DNA of 64,000 bases from Pantoea sp. SOD02 (GCF_024707505.1 NZ_CP102604.1:1550001-1614000), one strand, 5' to 3'; counted from the stretch's first letter, positions 10,214 to 19,853 are shown. The notes: generated by a model from the letters alone, not told the origin. Made by a program: numbers and translations.

Positions 10214-10301
10214 GGAGGGATGGCCGAGTGGCTTAAGGCAACGGTCTTGAAAACCGTCGATGGGAAACCATCCCAGAGTTCGAATCTCTGTTCCTCCGCC
10301 A
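10214..10301 (+). tRNA. tRNA-Ser (anticodon TGA), copy 2
   Basis: 88 nt, identical to copy 1 except at four bases. These form two compensated base pairs: acceptor 7-66 changes from G-C (10094/10165) to A-T (10220/10291), and T-stem pair 49-65 changes from G-C (10148/10164) to C-G (10274/10290). The anticodon and identity elements are unchanged. It is probably co-transcribed with copy 1. Confidence 0.96.
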
Positions 10302-10310
10302 TATTAAAGA

Positions 10311-10334
10311 AGCCCGCAGAAATGCGGGCTTTTT
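10311..10334 (+). terminator. Terminator of the tRNA-Ser operon
   Basis: Perfect 8-bp stem AGCCCGCA / TGCGGGCT with loop GAAA, then TTTTGC. It lies 9 bases after the second tRNA. Confidence 0.8.
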
Positions 10335-10558
10335 GCTTTTCTGCGTTCACAGATTCCGAAAAACATCGCGTTGCTTTTCAATCTGCTGCCATTGCCCAAC
10401 GCCACGCGCGTTTACTGCTATATTCCATGCACGGTTTTTTGCAAACATCTGGCGATTTTCCGATGCAAGCTGAGTTACACTGTGCGGTAATTCGCTCTTT
10501 GGCGGGCTAATCGTTTGAAAGCCAGAGTGTTTCACTGATGAATTATGGAATAGGCACA

Positions 10559-12175
10559 ATGATCAAGAAACTGAGTCTTTGCGCGTTGTCAGTCATCGCT
10601 GCGCTCCCGATGGGCATGTCCGCATATGCTGCGGATGGAGATATGCAACTCCAGCAGGTGCTGATGTTAAGCCGTCATAACCTGCGTGCGCCGCTCGCCA
10701 ATAACGGCAGCGTACTGGAACAATCCACCAAGAAGAGCTGGCCGCAGTGGGATGTAGCGGGCGGTGAGCTCACCACTAAAGGTGGCGTGCTGGAAGTCTA
10801 CATGGGTAATTACACCCGTCAGTGGCTGGCACAGCAGGGCTTAGTCCAGAACGGTACTTGCCCGGACAGCAGCAACATCTTTGTCTATGCCAACAGCCTG
10901 CAGCGCACCGTGGCGACCGCGCAGTACTTTATCACTGGCGCTTTCCCTGGCTGTGATATCGCGGTAACGCATCAGGATGCGATGGGCACCATGGATCCTA
11001 TCTTCAATCCGGTCGTCACTGACGGCAGCGATGAATTCAACAAGAAAGCGTTGGCTGCCATGACCGCCGCCAATGAAAAGCTGGCACTGAAACCTGCCTT
11101 CCAGCACCTTGAAAAAATCGTTGATTACAAATCTGCCCCGGCCTGTAACGGCAAAAAGCAGTGTGATTTAAGCAGCGGCGATAACACCTTCAGCGCGGAT
11201 AACGGTAAAGAGCCAAACGTAAGCGGTCCGCTTAAAATCGGCAACTCGCTGGTGGATGCGTTTACGCTGCAATATTACGAAGGTTTCCCGGCCGATCAGG
11301 TTGCCTGGGGCCAGATCAAAACGCCTGAGCAGTGGAAAGAGCTGGCGTCGATCAAAAACGGTTATCAGGATGCGCTGTTCGCCTCTCCTGAAGTGGCGCG
11401 CGAAGTGGCCGCACCGCTGGTGGATTACATCCGCAGCCAGTTAGTCGATCAGGACAAAGCCAACGCGCCAAAAGTGACGTTGATGGTCGGTCATGATTCA
11501 AACATCGCATCGTTACTCAGCGCACTGCAGGTTAAGCCTTATGAGTTGCCGGGCAACGATGAGAAAACGCCAATTGGCGGCCAGGTGGTATTCGAACGCT
11601 GGCACGATGTGAAGAACAACAAAGATCTGCTGAAAATTGAGTACGTCTATCAAACGGCCGATCAGCTGCGCGATGCCGACGTGCTGAGCCTGAAAAATCC
11701 ACCGAAGCGCGTCACGCTGCAACTGGCAGGCTGTGAAACGGATGCCAACGGCTACTGCAGCTGGGATCAATTCACCGGCGCACTCAATGGCGCTCTGCAA
11801 GGTACGCCACTTCAGCCTGCTGCTGCACCAGCTCCGGCAGAACAGCCAGCACCAGCGGCGGCCGCACCGGCCGCAGATGATGCCAAGCAGAAAGCCGATC
11901 AGGCCGCTGCCGATAAAGCGGCTGCAGACAAAGCAGCAGCAGATAAAGCCGCAGCACAGAAGGCTGCAGACGCGAAAGCGGCTGAAGAGAAAGTGAAGGC
12001 GGATAAAGCTGCAGCGCAGAAAGCCGCTGACGAGAAAGCCAAAGCCGAGAAATCCACCGCCCAAAAAGCAGCGGATGACAAAGCTAAGGCCGATGCGGCT
12101 GCTGCACAGAAAGCACAAGCCGATGCCACGCCAGCCAAGCCAGAAGAGCCGGCCAAAGCGGCGACCAGCAACTGA
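10559..12175 (+). CDS. agp: Glucose-1-phosphatase with long Ala/Lys-rich C-terminal tail
   Basis: 538 residues from the ATG at 10559 ([19 protein letters not shown], signal peptide ending near AYA); a start at 10538 would only add MNYGIGT. Residues about 25-415 are a histidine acid phosphatase of the Agp type: catalytic RHNLRAP in place of the phytase RHGxRxP, proton donor region [11 protein letters not shown], and Cys pairs. Agp releases phosphate from glucose-1-phosphate in the periplasm. Usual family length is about 413; here about 115 residues follow, first Pro/Ala (near 11815-11870), then repeats of the type ADKAA and AQKAAD up to 12175. The tail resembles the helical domain of TolA. Neighbours yccJ and wrbA downstream match E. 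coli, except for an inserted aldehyde dehydrogenase gene. Confidence 0.9.
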   Translation: MIKKLSLCALSVIAALPMGMSAYAADGDMQLQQVLMLSRHNLRAPLANNGSVLEQSTKKSWPQWDVAGGELTTKGGVLEVYMGNYTRQWLAQQGLVQNGTCPDSSNIFVYANSLQRTVATAQYFITGAFPGCDIAVTHQDAMGTMDPIFNPVVTDGSDEFNKKALAAMTAANEKLALKPAFQHLEKIVDYKSAPACNGKKQCDLSSGDNTFSADNGKEPNVSGPLKIGNSLVDAFTLQYYEGFPADQVAWGQIKTPEQWKELASIKNGYQDALFASPEVAREVAAPLVDYIRSQLVDQDKANAPKVTLMVGHDSNIASLLSALQVKPYELPGNDEKTPIGGQVVFERWHDVKNNKDLLKIEYVYQTADQLRDADVLSLKNPPKRVTLQLAGCETDANGYCSWDQFTGALNGALQGTPLQPAAAPAPAEQPAPAAAAPAADDAKQKADQAAADKAAADKAAADKAAAQKAADAKAAEEKVKADKAAAQKAADEKAKAEKSTAQKAADDKAKADAAAAQKAQADATPAKPEEPAKAATSN

Positions 12176-12194
12176 GTTTGCTGAAAAAACAAAA

Positions 12195-12217
12195 CCCCGC
12201 CGAAGCGGGGTTTTTTT
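12195..12217. terminator. Bidirectional terminator between agp and the aldehyde dehydrogenase
   Basis: Stem CCCCGC (12195-12200) / GCGGGG (12205-12210), loop CGAA, seven T after it on the plus strand and an A-rich stretch before it, so it can serve both convergent genes. Confidence 0.8.
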
Positions 12218-12229
12218 ATGCCTGTGAAC

Positions 12230-13603
12230 TTAACCGGCAACCACAACCAATTTTTGGTTAGCGAACTCTTTAATACCCAAATCCGACAGCTCTCGCCCGT
12301 AACCGGAACGTTTGACGCCACCAAACGGCAGCTCTGCTGAGGTATCGCTCTGCGAATTGATGAACACCATGCCGGTTTCAATCTGCGACGCCATCTTACG
12401 GCCGCGCGCAATGTCTTTGGTCCAGACCGAACCGCCCAAGCCGTAATTTGAATCATTCGCCAGCGCCACAGCGGCACGATCGTCCGCCACCACATACACC
12501 TGTGCCACCGGACCAAAGAACTCCTGATAATAAGCCGGATTATCTGGCGTTAGACCGGTAAGCACCGTTGGCTGGTAATAGCAGCCGACGCCATCAATGG
12601 CGCGTCCACCAAATTCCAAGCGCGCGCCATTTTTTACCGCTTCATCAACCTGCTTCACTAATCGATCGCGCGCATCTTTAGAAGAGAGCGGACCGAGCGT
12701 GGTTTTCTCATCGAGCGGATCGCCCGGCGTGGCCGATTGCAGAGCCGCGCTAAATTTGGCCATAAACGTATCGGCAATTTTCTCGTGCAGAATAAAGCGT
12801 TTGGCAGCGGTACACACCTGGCCGCAGTTGCTGAGGCGAGCCTGCGCGCCCTGACGAACCGCTTCATCGATATCGGCATCGTCCAGCACCACAAACACAT
12901 CGTTACCGCCCAGTTCCAGCGTTGATTTCTTCAGATGTTTACCGGCCTGTTCCGCCACGGCGCTACCGGCACGTTCGGAACCGGTCAGCGCCACACCTTG
13001 CACACGTGGATCGGCGATCAGATCCGCAACCTGATCGGTAGAGATAAACAAATTGGTCCACGCGCCTTTTGGCGCACCGGCTTCTTCCACCAGCTTTTCA
13101 AATACATCGGCGCAGTGCGGCACAATGTTGGCGTGTTTTGCCAGTACCGGATTGCCCAGCGCCAGGTTTGGCGCCAGTACGCGCATCAGCTGATAGTAAG
13201 GGAAGTTCCACGGTTCAACCGCGACAATCACGCCAATCGGATGGTACTCAAGCCAGGCATCGCCCACATCGCTGGCGTAGGGCTGCGGCTGTAAAAATGT
13301 CGCGGCATGTTCAGCGTAGTAGCGGGCGATCTGCGAACAAATTTTCACTTCACCGCGACTTTGCCCAATTAACTTGCCCATCTCTTTACTGGCGATGGTC
13401 GCCAGTTCTTCAACACGTTGGTCGATCAGGTCGGCTAAACGATGCAGCACCTGCAAACGCGGCTGAATATCGCCTTTACTCCACGCGGAATGATAGAGCG
13501 AATCTGCGGTTTTCAGTGCCTGTTGTGCATAGGCATCATCGTGCTCGTTCCACGCTTTTAGCAGTTGGTTATTGGCTGGATTGATACTTTGATAGGCAGA
13601 CAT
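12230..13603 (-). CDS. NAD(P)-dependent aldehyde dehydrogenase, succinate-semialdehyde type
   Basis: 457 residues from the ATG at 13603, which has AAGGAG 8 bases upstream; the longer frame to 13663 is not supported. Aldehyde dehydrogenase superfamily: PWNFPYYQLMRVLAPNLALGN near residue 135, cofactor loop GSERAG, the general-base Glu in LELGGND, catalytic Cys in NCGQVCTAAKRF, and the late EFFGPVA. It is closest by eye to E. coli Sad/YneI (462 aa), which oxidises succinate semialdehyde. The substrate here is inferred only. It sits between agp and yccJ, where E. coli has no gene. Confidence 0.85.
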   Translation of the reverse strand: MSAYQSINPANNQLLKAWNEHDDAYAQQALKTADSLYHSAWSKGDIQPRLQVLHRLADLIDQRVEELATIASKEMGKLIGQSRGEVKICSQIARYYAEHAATFLQPQPYASDVGDAWLEYHPIGVIVAVEPWNFPYYQLMRVLAPNLALGNPVLAKHANIVPHCADVFEKLVEEAGAPKGAWTNLFISTDQVADLIADPRVQGVALTGSERAGSAVAEQAGKHLKKSTLELGGNDVFVVLDDADIDEAVRQGAQARLSNCGQVCTAAKRFILHEKIADTFMAKFSAALQSATPGDPLDEKTTLGPLSSKDARDRLVKQVDEAVKNGARLEFGGRAIDGVGCYYQPTVLTGLTPDNPAYYQEFFGPVAQVYVVADDRAAVALANDSNYGLGGSVWTKDIARGRKMASQIETGMVFINSQSDTSAELPFGGVKRSGYGRELSDLGIKEFANQKLVVVAG

Positions 13604-13659
13604 ACAAGGCTCCTTGGTGATGTAAAGGTAACAAAGGCGGGACAGTGCCCGCCTGTAAC

Positions 13660-13890
13660 TCAAACGTTTTTCCGCTCGACCGTTTTGTCGTCCCAGGTCA
13701 GAACATCCTGGTCGGTCTTTTTGAAGGCGCGAATCAGCACTTCATCACTGCCTTGCTGACTCCAGATCTGCTCGGCTAAACGTTCGTCGTAGTTGGCTAC
13801 CTCAAAAATGGCTTCAGCGATTTCGCGTGAAGTGTGGCGCAGTGATGCCCATTCGCCCACGTGATGCTCTTTCGACTGTTCTGTTGTCAT
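13660..13890 (-). CDS. yccJ: YccJ family small protein
   Basis: 76 residues, highly similar to E. coli Ycc[21 protein letters not shown] and the ending ERKNV. Function unknown; it lies directly downstream of wrbA (21 bases) and is probably in the same stationary-phase transcript, as in E. coli. Confidence 0.93.
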   Translation of the reverse strand: MTTEQSKEHHVGEWASLRHTSREIAEAIFEVANYDERLAEQIWSQQGSDEVLIRAFKKTDQDVLTWDDKTVERKNV

Positions 13891-13911
13891 GAAGATCTCC
13901 TGTTGTGGATT

Positions 13912-14511
13912 TTATCCCTGCAGCTTAACCGCCAGTCCGGCGACGTGTTGACCCTGATAACGGGCAATATCCAGTTCTTCCGCCGAAGGTTGACGTGATC
14001 CATCTCCGCCCGCCAGCGTAGTCGCGCCGTAAGGCGTTCCGCCGCGTACGTGAGAAATGTCAAAAAGTTGTTTCGTGCCATAACCGATAGGAACGATCAC
14101 CATGCCGTGGTGGGCGAGGGTGGTCCAGACGGAGGTGATGGTTTGCTCCTGGCCGCCGCCGGTGCCCGTAGAGGCAAAGACGCTGGCGATTTTGCCGTAC
14201 AGCGCGCCCGAAGCCCACAGACCGCCGGTGCGATCCCAGAAGTTACGCATCTGGCCCGCCATGTTGCCGAAACGCGTGGGTGTGCCAACGATGATGGCAT
14301 CGTACTGCGGCAAATCTTCCGGTTTCGCTTCAGGCGCGGCCTGATTCACTTTGCCGCCAACCTGGGCGAAACGCTCGGCATCCATGCTTTCCGGCACGCG
14401 TAATATCGTGACTTCCGCGCCACTTACGCTCTTTGCACCGTCGGCCACGGCTTGCGCCATGGTTTCAATATGTCCGTACATCGAATAATAGAGCACCAAA
14501 ATCTTTGCCAT
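13912..14511 (-). CDS. wrbA: NAD(P)H:quinone oxidoreductase WrbA
   Basis: 199 residues from the ATG at 14511 ([10 protein letters not shown]), with AGGA 8 bases upstream. An in-frame ATG at 14520 overlaps the ribosome site and was not used. Flavodoxin-like fold: FMN phosphate loop [27 protein letters not shown], and [13 protein letters not shown]. Reduces quinones with two electrons, protecting against oxidative stress. Followed by yccJ. Confidence 0.96.
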   Translation of the reverse strand: MAKILVLYYSMYGHIETMAQAVADGAKSVSGAEVTILRVPESMDAERFAQVGGKVNQAAPEAKPEDLPQYDAIIVGTPTRFGNMAGQMRNFWDRTGGLWASGALYGKIASVFASTGTGGGQEQTITSVWTTLAHHGMVIVPIGYGTKQLFDISHVRGGTPYGATTLAGGDGSRQPSAEELDIARYQGQHVAGLAVKLQG

Positions 14512-14808
14512 AGTTTTCATCCTGCTGGGGTGATGAGTAATCAGAAGTATAGAAGAGCCTGCGCAGGCTGCTGTACAGAGGTTAAGCAGGTGCCAATAAG
14601 TGTCGGCTAACTGCTTGTAACGCGGCGGTAAATTTGGTTTTTCGCAGATAAATTAGTGAATTATCTGTTTCAAATTATGAATATCAGGCCGATCTCACCG
14701 TTGCGTTGTCTATTATTTAATCAGGCGTGTGGAATGTCCGCCGCCGTGCTTTTCACGGCAGCATCGTGATCAGCCCCTAATCTGAATGCTCAATCCCTGG
14801 AGGAAATG

Positions 14809-14973
14809 ATGGCCGAACATCGTGGAGGATCAGGCAATTTCGCAGAGGACCGTGAAAGGGCCGCAGAAGCGGGTCGCAAAGGCGGCAAAAACAGCGGGGG
14901 TAATTTCAGAAACGACCCACAGCGCGCTTCTGTAGCCGGTGAAAAAGGGGGACGCAGCCGCGGCAAGAAATAA
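14809..14973 (+). CDS. ymdF: YmdF, KGG-repeat stress-induced small protein
   Basis: 54 residues. Con-10/KGG family: GGSGNFAEDRERAAEAGRKGG, then GGNFRNDPQRASVAGEKGG, two copies of the repeat ending GRSRGKK. The start at 14809 has GGAGG 5 bases upstream; an ATG at 14806 is possible but aligns less well with E. coli YmdF. The homologues are small hydrophilic stationary-phase proteins. Gene order wrbA-ymdF-rutG is as in E. coli apart from the inserted transporter gene. Confidence 0.9.
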   Translation: MAEHRGGSGNFAEDRERAAEAGRKGGKNSGGNFRNDPQRASVAGEKGGRSRGKK

Positions 14974-14996
14974 CGCGACTGCCCGTTAATCCCCGG

Positions 14997-15016
14997 CCGC
15001 CGGGTTCGCCCGGCGG
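14997..15016 (+). terminator. GC-rich UUCG-tetraloop hairpin after ymdF
   Basis: Perfect 8-bp stem CCGCCGGG / CCCGGCGG closed by TTCG, 23 bases after the ymdF stop. No T-run follows, so it may protect the 3' end or be a partial terminator. Confidence 0.55.
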
Positions 15017-15082
15017 TAACAAGCATTGCAATTTCCCCGCTCTCTGAGCAAACTGACCGCCAACTGATTATTCTGGTGCGTT

Positions 15083-15997
15083 ATGTCCGCTTCCTTTTCT
15101 CGTCTCAGCCTGCGTATTTCGCGTCAGGAGCTGGTGCTCATTTTTATTACCATGGTTTGGGGCGGCACCTTTTTGGTGGTACACCGCGCGATGGCGCATT
15201 CCGGTCCATTCTTCTTTGTCGGATTACGTTTTGCCACGGCATCGCTGCTGCTGGCCTTTTTCTTCCGTCGATATCTTAAGCAGGTGACCTGGCTGGAAAT
15301 CAAAGCCGGCGCGCTGATCGGCCTGTCGATTGCCGGCGGCTACGGTCTGCAAACCTGGGGCATGCAAACCATTTCCAGCAGCCAGTCAGCATTTATTACC
15401 GCGCTGTATGTGCCGGTGGTGCCGCTACTGCAGTGGTTATTTCTGCGCCGTCCGCCGGGATTAATGGCGTGGCTGGGCATTTTGCTGGCATTTACCGGTT
15501 TAGTGCTGGTGGCCGGTCCACAGGATGGCAGTTTGACGCTGAATGCCGGTGAGATCGCTACCTTGCTGAGTACGCTGGCGATTGCGGCGGAGATTATCCT
15601 GATCAGCCGTTATGCCGGACAAGTTGATGTGCGCCGCGTAACGCTGATTCAGCTGATGGTGGCATCGGCCTGCGCTTTTGTTCTGATGATCCCGAATGGC
15701 GAATCGGTTCCCGCTATGTCAACGCCGCTGCTGTTGAGCGCGTTGGGTTTGGGCGCAGCCAGCGCCTTGATTCAGGTGACGATGAACTGGGCGCAACGCA
15801 GTGTTTCACCGACGCGTGCCACGGTGATTTACGCCGGTGAACCGGTATGGGCGGGCGTGGTGGGACGTTTGGCGGGTGAGCGTTTACCTGCGGCGGCACT
15901 GTTGGGCGCGGCATTGATTGTTTGTGGCGTGATCGTCAGCGAGCTGCGTATTCGTCGCAAGAAAGCAGTGCCCGATCAGGCACCGCTCGAACCTTAA
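15083..15997 (+). CDS. EamA/DMT-family transporter
   Basis: 304 residues with ten hydrophobic segments arranged as two EamA repeats (about residues 18-150 and 160-290), typical of 10-TM drug/metabolite exporters. Motifs WGGTFLVVHRAM in the first helix and RATVIYAGEPVWAGVVG in the second repeat fit the family. Substrate unknown. The stop overlaps the rutG stop by 4 bases. It is not part of the E. coli rut region. Confidence 0.85.
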   Translation: MSASFSRLSLRISRQELVLIFITMVWGGTFLVVHRAMAHSGPFFFVGLRFATASLLLAFFFRRYLKQVTWLEIKAGALIGLSIAGGYGLQTWGMQTISSSQSAFITALYVPVVPLLQWLFLRRPPGLMAWLGILLAFTGLVLVAGPQDGSLTLNAGEIATLLSTLAIAAEIILISRYAGQVDVRRVTLIQLMVASACAFVLMIPNGESVPAMSTPLLLSALGLGAASALIQVTMNWAQRSVSPTRATVIYAGEPVWAGVVGRLAGERLPAAALLGAALIVCGVIVSELRIRRKKAVPDQAPLEP

Positions 15998-17319
15998 GGA
16001 TGTTGCCGCGCCGCCTGGTTCGCCAGTGCGGCGCCGCGACGTTGCAAAATGGCGTTCAGAATGATGGCACCAAAGGTTGCAGTGCCAATGCCGCCAATGG
16101 TGAAGCTGCCAATCTTCAGCGCAAAATCACCCGCGCCCAGCACTAGCGTGGTCGCTACCATGATCAAATTGCCATTTTGATTGAAATCCACGTGGTTCTG
16201 CACCCAAATGCGTGCGCCTGCCACCGCAATCAAACCAAATACCACAATTGATGCGCCGCCAATCACCGGACCGGGAATGGTGTGAATCAGCGCGCCAAAT
16301 TTCGGTGAGAAGCCGAGCACCAGAGCGATCACTGCGGCGGCCACGAAGGCCAGCGTGGAATAGACTTTGGTTACCGCCATCACGCCGATATTTTCCGCGT
16401 AAGTGGTGACGCCGCTGCCGCCGATAGATCCCGACAGCATGGTTGCCAAACCGTCGCCGACAAAGGCGCGGCCCATCCAGGGATCGAGGTTGCGCCCGGT
16501 CATGCCCGCTACGGCTTTAATGTGGCCGAGGTTTTCCGCCACCAGAATGATCGCTACAGGCGCAATCATCACGATGGCCTGCATATCAAAGATCGGTGCG
16601 GTGGTGTGCGGCAGACCAAACCATGGCGCGCTGGCAAGGCCGCTGAAATCCACCGGTTTGCCAAAGCCCATCACGTTAGTCAGCAGCGCGTAGATGGCCC
16701 ACGCGACAATCAGACCGACCAGAATCAGCAGGCGCTGGATCATACCGCGCGTGAACACCGCGACCAGACCAATGCACAGCACCGTCATCACCGCCATCCA
16801 GCTGTCGAACATCGAGCCGGAAACGCCGTGCACCGCAATCGGTGCCAGGTTCAGACCAATTGCCATCACCACCGCGCCCGTGACCACCGGCGGCATCAGG
16901 CGTTCAATCCAACCGGTGCCGACTTTCATCACGATCAGGCCAATCACGGTATAGAGCGCGCCGCAGGCGATAACGCCGCCCAACGCAAGCGCCAGATTAG
17001 GGTTGAGTCCCTGGCCGTTAAAGCCGGTTACCGCGATGATCACGCCGACAAACGCCGCGCTGGATCCGAGATAGCTGGGTACGCGTCCGCCGGTGATCAG
17101 GAAGAACAGCAGCGTACCGATGCCCGAAACCAGAATCGCCAGATTGGGATCCAGTCCCATCAGCAACGGCATCAGCACCGTTGCGCCAAACATTGCCACA
17201 GCATGCTGCAGGCCAAGGACGACTGTCTGCGCAAACGGCAGCGTTTCGTCCGGCGCAATCAGCCCATCATCGTTCAAGGCTGACTTTTTCTGCCAGCGGG
17301 GGAACCAGGAACTCGCCAT
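15994..17319 (-). CDS. rutG: Pyrimidine (uracil) permease RutG
   Basis: 441 residues from the ATG at 17319, which has GGAG 7 bases upstream. NCS2 xanthine/uracil permease with about 12-14 hydrophobic segments; QHAVAMFGATVLMP, SSAAFVGVI, ILVAENLGHIKAVAGMTGRN and GSGVTTYAENIGVMA match E. coli RutG closely. Imports pyrimidines for the Rut pathway. Last gene of the rut operon. Confidence 0.95.
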   Translation of the reverse strand: MASSWFPRWQKKSALNDDGLIAPDETLPFAQTVVLGLQHAVAMFGATVLMPLLMGLDPNLAILVSGIGTLLFFLITGGRVPSYLGSSAAFVGVIIAVTGFNGQGLNPNLALALGGVIACGALYTVIGLIVMKVGTGWIERLMPPVVTGAVVMAIGLNLAPIAVHGVSGSMFDSWMAVMTVLCIGLVAVFTRGMIQRLLILVGLIVAWAIYALLTNVMGFGKPVDFSGLASAPWFGLPHTTAPIFDMQAIVMIAPVAIILVAENLGHIKAVAGMTGRNLDPWMGRAFVGDGLATMLSGSIGGSGVTTYAENIGVMAVTKVYSTLAFVAAAVIALVLGFSPKFGALIHTIPGPVIGGASIVVFGLIAVAGARIWVQNHVDFNQNGNLIMVATTLVLGAGDFALKIGSFTIGGIGTATFGAIILNAILQRRGAALANQAARQHP

Positions 17320-17364
17320 CGTCATCTCCAGGGTGTCAGTGAAAGCGGGCCGCACAAGGCGGCG

Positions 17365-17886
17365 TTAGCGGGCGTCCTGCCGTAAAAGGTGATGATAGCC
17401 ACGGTCAAACCATGCCAGACCGTGGGTTTCATCATTGCGTACCAGCGCCTGCACTTCGCAAAACAGAATGTCGTGCGTGCCCACGCTGACTACTTGCGCC
17501 ACTTTGCAATCAAACGACACCAGCGCGCCGTCTAACAGCGGTGAACCGCTGGCCAGCGTGTGCCAGTCAGCGGCGGCAAAGCGTGCTGCCATTGGCGTTT
17601 TGCCGCCAAACAGCGTCGAGAGTTGTTCATGCCCGGCGGCCAGCGTGTTAACGCACAGATAACCGTTGTCGCGGAAAATCGGCCACACCGACGCTGAGCG
17701 ATTAAGACAAACCAGCAGCGTTGGCGGCGTATCGGTCACGCTGCACACCGCCGAGGCGGTAAAACCGGCACGTCCGGCGGGGCCGTCGGTGGTGATGATA
17801 TTTACCGCTGCGCCTAAGCACGCCATCGCGTTGCGAAATGCATCGCGTTCTACAGCGGGTAAAACCGGCAGTTCATGCACGCTCAT
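17365..17886 (-). CDS. rutF: Flavin reductase RutF
   Basis: 173 residues, flavin reductase domain with [22 protein letters not shown] and a C-terminal YHHLL. Supplies reduced FMN to RutA. The ATG has AGGAG upstream. It starts only 15 bases after rutD, so there is no room for rutE, which stands between rutD and rutF in E. coli. Confidence 0.94.
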   Translation of the reverse strand: MSVHELPVLPAVERDAFRNAMACLGAAVNIITTDGPAGRAGFTASAVCSVTDTPPTLLVCLNRSASVWPIFRDNGYLCVNTLAAGHEQLSTLFGGKTPMAARFAAADWHTLASGSPLLDGALVSFDCKVAQVVSVGTHDILFCEVQALVRNDETHGLAWFDRGYHHLLRQDAR

Positions 17887-17901
17887 TGGCTGCTCCTGTG
17901 A

Positions 17902-18705
17902 TTAGCTGGCCGCACGCTGAGCAGGCGCAGCCGTGTCGGCCAGCCAGCGCAGCAGCAGCGCATTAAAGTTGTCGGCATCGGTGACACTCATCGCGTGTCC
18001 GCCCCATGCCATCTCAATCAGGCTGCCGTTAGGCAGCGCCTGCGCCAGCTGTGGTGAGCAACTCCACGGCACCAGCAGATCGTCCTGGCTGCAAATCGCT
18101 AATACCGGCTGGGTGATGCGCGCCACATGTGGACGGAAATCCGCGCTTTTTAGCGCATGCAGGCGGCGCAACAGGTTTTCCATGCCCTGGAAATGGGCGA
18201 CATGGTACGCATCTTCCGCGTTAATGCGCTCCTGATTGCGCGCCAGCCATTCAGCGGGATAGAGGAACAGCGGCTGCGCACGCACAAAGGCTTCGACGCC
18301 GACGTTCATCAGCAGATCCTGACGCACCTGGAAGCAGCGCTGCGTGTGCGCATCCAGCGAAAGCCAGCCGTTGATCACCACCACGCGGCCCACGCGCTGC
18401 GGGAAGTCCAGCGCCAGCTGCAGGCCGATTAAGCCGCCCAGCGCATGGCCGATAATGTCGTAATGCTCAATGCCGTGCTGTTCCAGCGCCTCCGCCAGTT
18501 CCGCCGCCATCATCGTCATGCTGTAGCCGTCCGGCAGCGTATCTGCGCTGCGGCCGGTGCCGCGCTGATCGAAGGTCACCACGCGATAATGCGGCGTCAG
18601 CGCCGCCAGCTGCGGCTGCCAGAAACCGGCGACGCCGCCTAAACCAGAGGCGAGCACCAGCGTCGGCGCATCTTCAGTGGTTAAACCCTGAATCTCCAGA
18701 TGCAT
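17902..18705 (-). CDS. rutD: RutD, putative carbamate hydrolase (alpha/beta hydrolase fold)
   Basis: 267 residues from the ATG at 18705. Alpha/beta hydrolase with FDQRGTGRS and GHALGG at the nucleophile elbow, where Ala replaces the usual Ser. E. coli RutD has the same GHALG, so this is a family trait and not damage. The late His lies in WGGHAMSVTD. Thought to speed release of carbamate/aminoacrylate products. Overlaps the rutC stop by one base (TGATG). Confidence 0.93.
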   Translation of the reverse strand: MHLEIQGLTTEDAPTLVLASGLGGVAGFWQPQLAALTPHYRVVTFDQRGTGRSADTLPDGYSMTMMAAELAEALEQHGIEHYDIIGHALGGLIGLQLALDFPQRVGRVVVINGWLSLDAHTQRCFQVRQDLLMNVGVEAFVRAQPLFLYPAEWLARNQERINAEDAYHVAHFQGMENLLRRLHALKSADFRPHVARITQPVLAICSQDDLLVPWSCSPQLAQALPNGSLIEMAWGGHAMSVTDADNFNALLLRWLADTAAPAQRAAS

Positions 18706-19100
18706 CACGCCTCCTGTTTGCCGATATGCGCAACGGTGGCGATTTCAATCAGCGCATCCGGTTTCACTAAGCCACACTGAATGCAGAAGCGCGCCGGTTT
18801 ATCGCCGGGGAAGTACTCGGCATAGATCTGGTTAATCGCCGCGTAGTTGCTCCAGTCGGTGAGAAAAATCGAGTTGAAGGTCACGTCGTCCATCGTGCCG
18901 CCGGCGGTTTCGATCACCTTTTTGATGGTCTCCAGCACGTGACGCGTTTGCGCGGCGGCATCACCGACGTGCACCACGTTGTTGTTGGCATCGAACGGCA
19001 AGGTGCCGGAGACGTACACAATGCCGTCAGCTAGCGTGCCGGGCACGAATGGCGCGATTGGCGTACCGCTGCCGGGCGGAATAATCACACTTTTAGGCAT
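18705..19100 (-). CDS. rutC: RutC, RidA-family aminoacrylate deaminase
   Basis: 131 residues, RidA/YjgF/Rid fold: [18 protein letters not shown], the middle [18 protein letters not shown], and [19 protein letters not shown] with the conserved Arg. Accelerates aminoacrylate hydrolysis in uracil catabolism. Fits between rutB and rutD. Confidence 0.95.
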   Translation of the reverse strand: MPKSVIIPPGSGTPIAPFVPGTLADGIVYVSGTLPFDANNNVVHVGDAAAQTRHVLETIKKVIETAGGTMDDVTFNSIFLTDWSNYAAINQIYAEYFPGDKPARFCIQCGLVKPDALIEIATVAHIGKQEA

Positions 19101-19142
19101 GGTGAAATCCTCTTGTTATTGATGTGCAGGTGAATCGAGGCG

Positions 19143-19853
19143 TTAGCTTTTCAGCGTTTCGCAGAACGTGTCGGTATCGCTGACCCAGCCAAAAAACGTT
19201 TCAATGTTGAAAATGGCCGCCTGCTGCGCAAACGCCGGACCTGCCTGATAGGTCGCGTCTTCCAGCACCACGCCGAAATACTCCAGGAAGAAGCCGTCAC
19301 GCAGCGTCGATTCCACGCAGACGTTGGTAGCAATGCCGGTAAACACCAGATGGCGGATGCCGCGGCTGCGCAGCATGCTGTCGAGCGAGGTGTTGAAGAA
19401 GCCGCTGTAGCGTGGTTTCGGCAGCACGATATCGCCTTCCTGCGGCACCAGTTCATCGACCAGCGCATAATCCCAGCCGCCTTTCGACAGCAGCGTGCCC
19501 TGCAATTCCGGGCGCTTGCGCATGGTTTTCAGCGCGTTGGATTTGTGGAAGTTAGGGGATCCAGCGTCACCGGCTTCGACGTATTGGTCGTCCCAACCGT
19601 TCTGGAACCAGATGATCTGCATCCCGGCGGCACGCGCTGCGGTGACCGCCTGATGAATTTTGGCAATCACCGGTTTGGTGGCGGAGACATCAAAGCCCGC
19701 CAGATCGAGATAGCCGCCTTGCGTGGCGTAGGCGTTCTGCATATCCACCACAATCAGCGCACTTTGCGCAGGCGGCAGCGCGATGGCTTCCGGGCGCGCC
19801 GGCAAGGTGACGTTCGGTAAACTTGAGGTGTGGGCGCAAACAACGGTACTCAT
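19143..19853 (-). CDS. rutB: Ureidoacrylate amidohydrolase RutB
   Basis: 236 residues from the ATG at 19853, which shares TGATG with the rutA stop. Isochorismatase-like cysteine hydrolase: [17 protein letters not shown] (catalytic Asp), [13 protein letters not shown] (Lys) and [17 protein letters not shown] (nucleophile Cys). Splits ureidoacrylate to carbamate and aminoacrylate. The N-terminus is about 14 residues longer than in E. coli. Confidence 0.95.
   Translation of the reverse strand: MSTVVCAHTSSLPNVTLPARPEAIALPPAQSALIVVDMQNAYATQGGYLDLAGFDVSATKPVIAKIHQAVTAARAAGMQIIWFQNGWDDQYVEAGDAGSPNFHKSNALKTMRKRPELQGTLLSKGGWDYALVDELVPQEGDIVLPKPRYSGFFNTSLDSMLRSRGIRHLVFTGIATNVCVESTLRDGFFLEYFGVVLEDATYQAGPAFAQQAAIFNIETFFGWVSDTDTFCETLKS

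Noticed and set aside
11880..12150. Short-period repeats considered as a CRISPR-like array
   Set aside because: They are codon-level repeats inside the agp frame encoding Ala/Lys heptads; no spacers.
16522..17283. 253-codon plus-strand ORF opposite rutG
   Set aside because: Rich in His/Arg/Gln as expected for the antisense of a membrane protein gene; rutG is the conserved frame.
18415..18440. RutD lacks the nucleophile Ser (GHALGG), taken first as an inactivating mutation
   Set aside because: E. coli RutD has Ala at the same place, so this is normal for the family.
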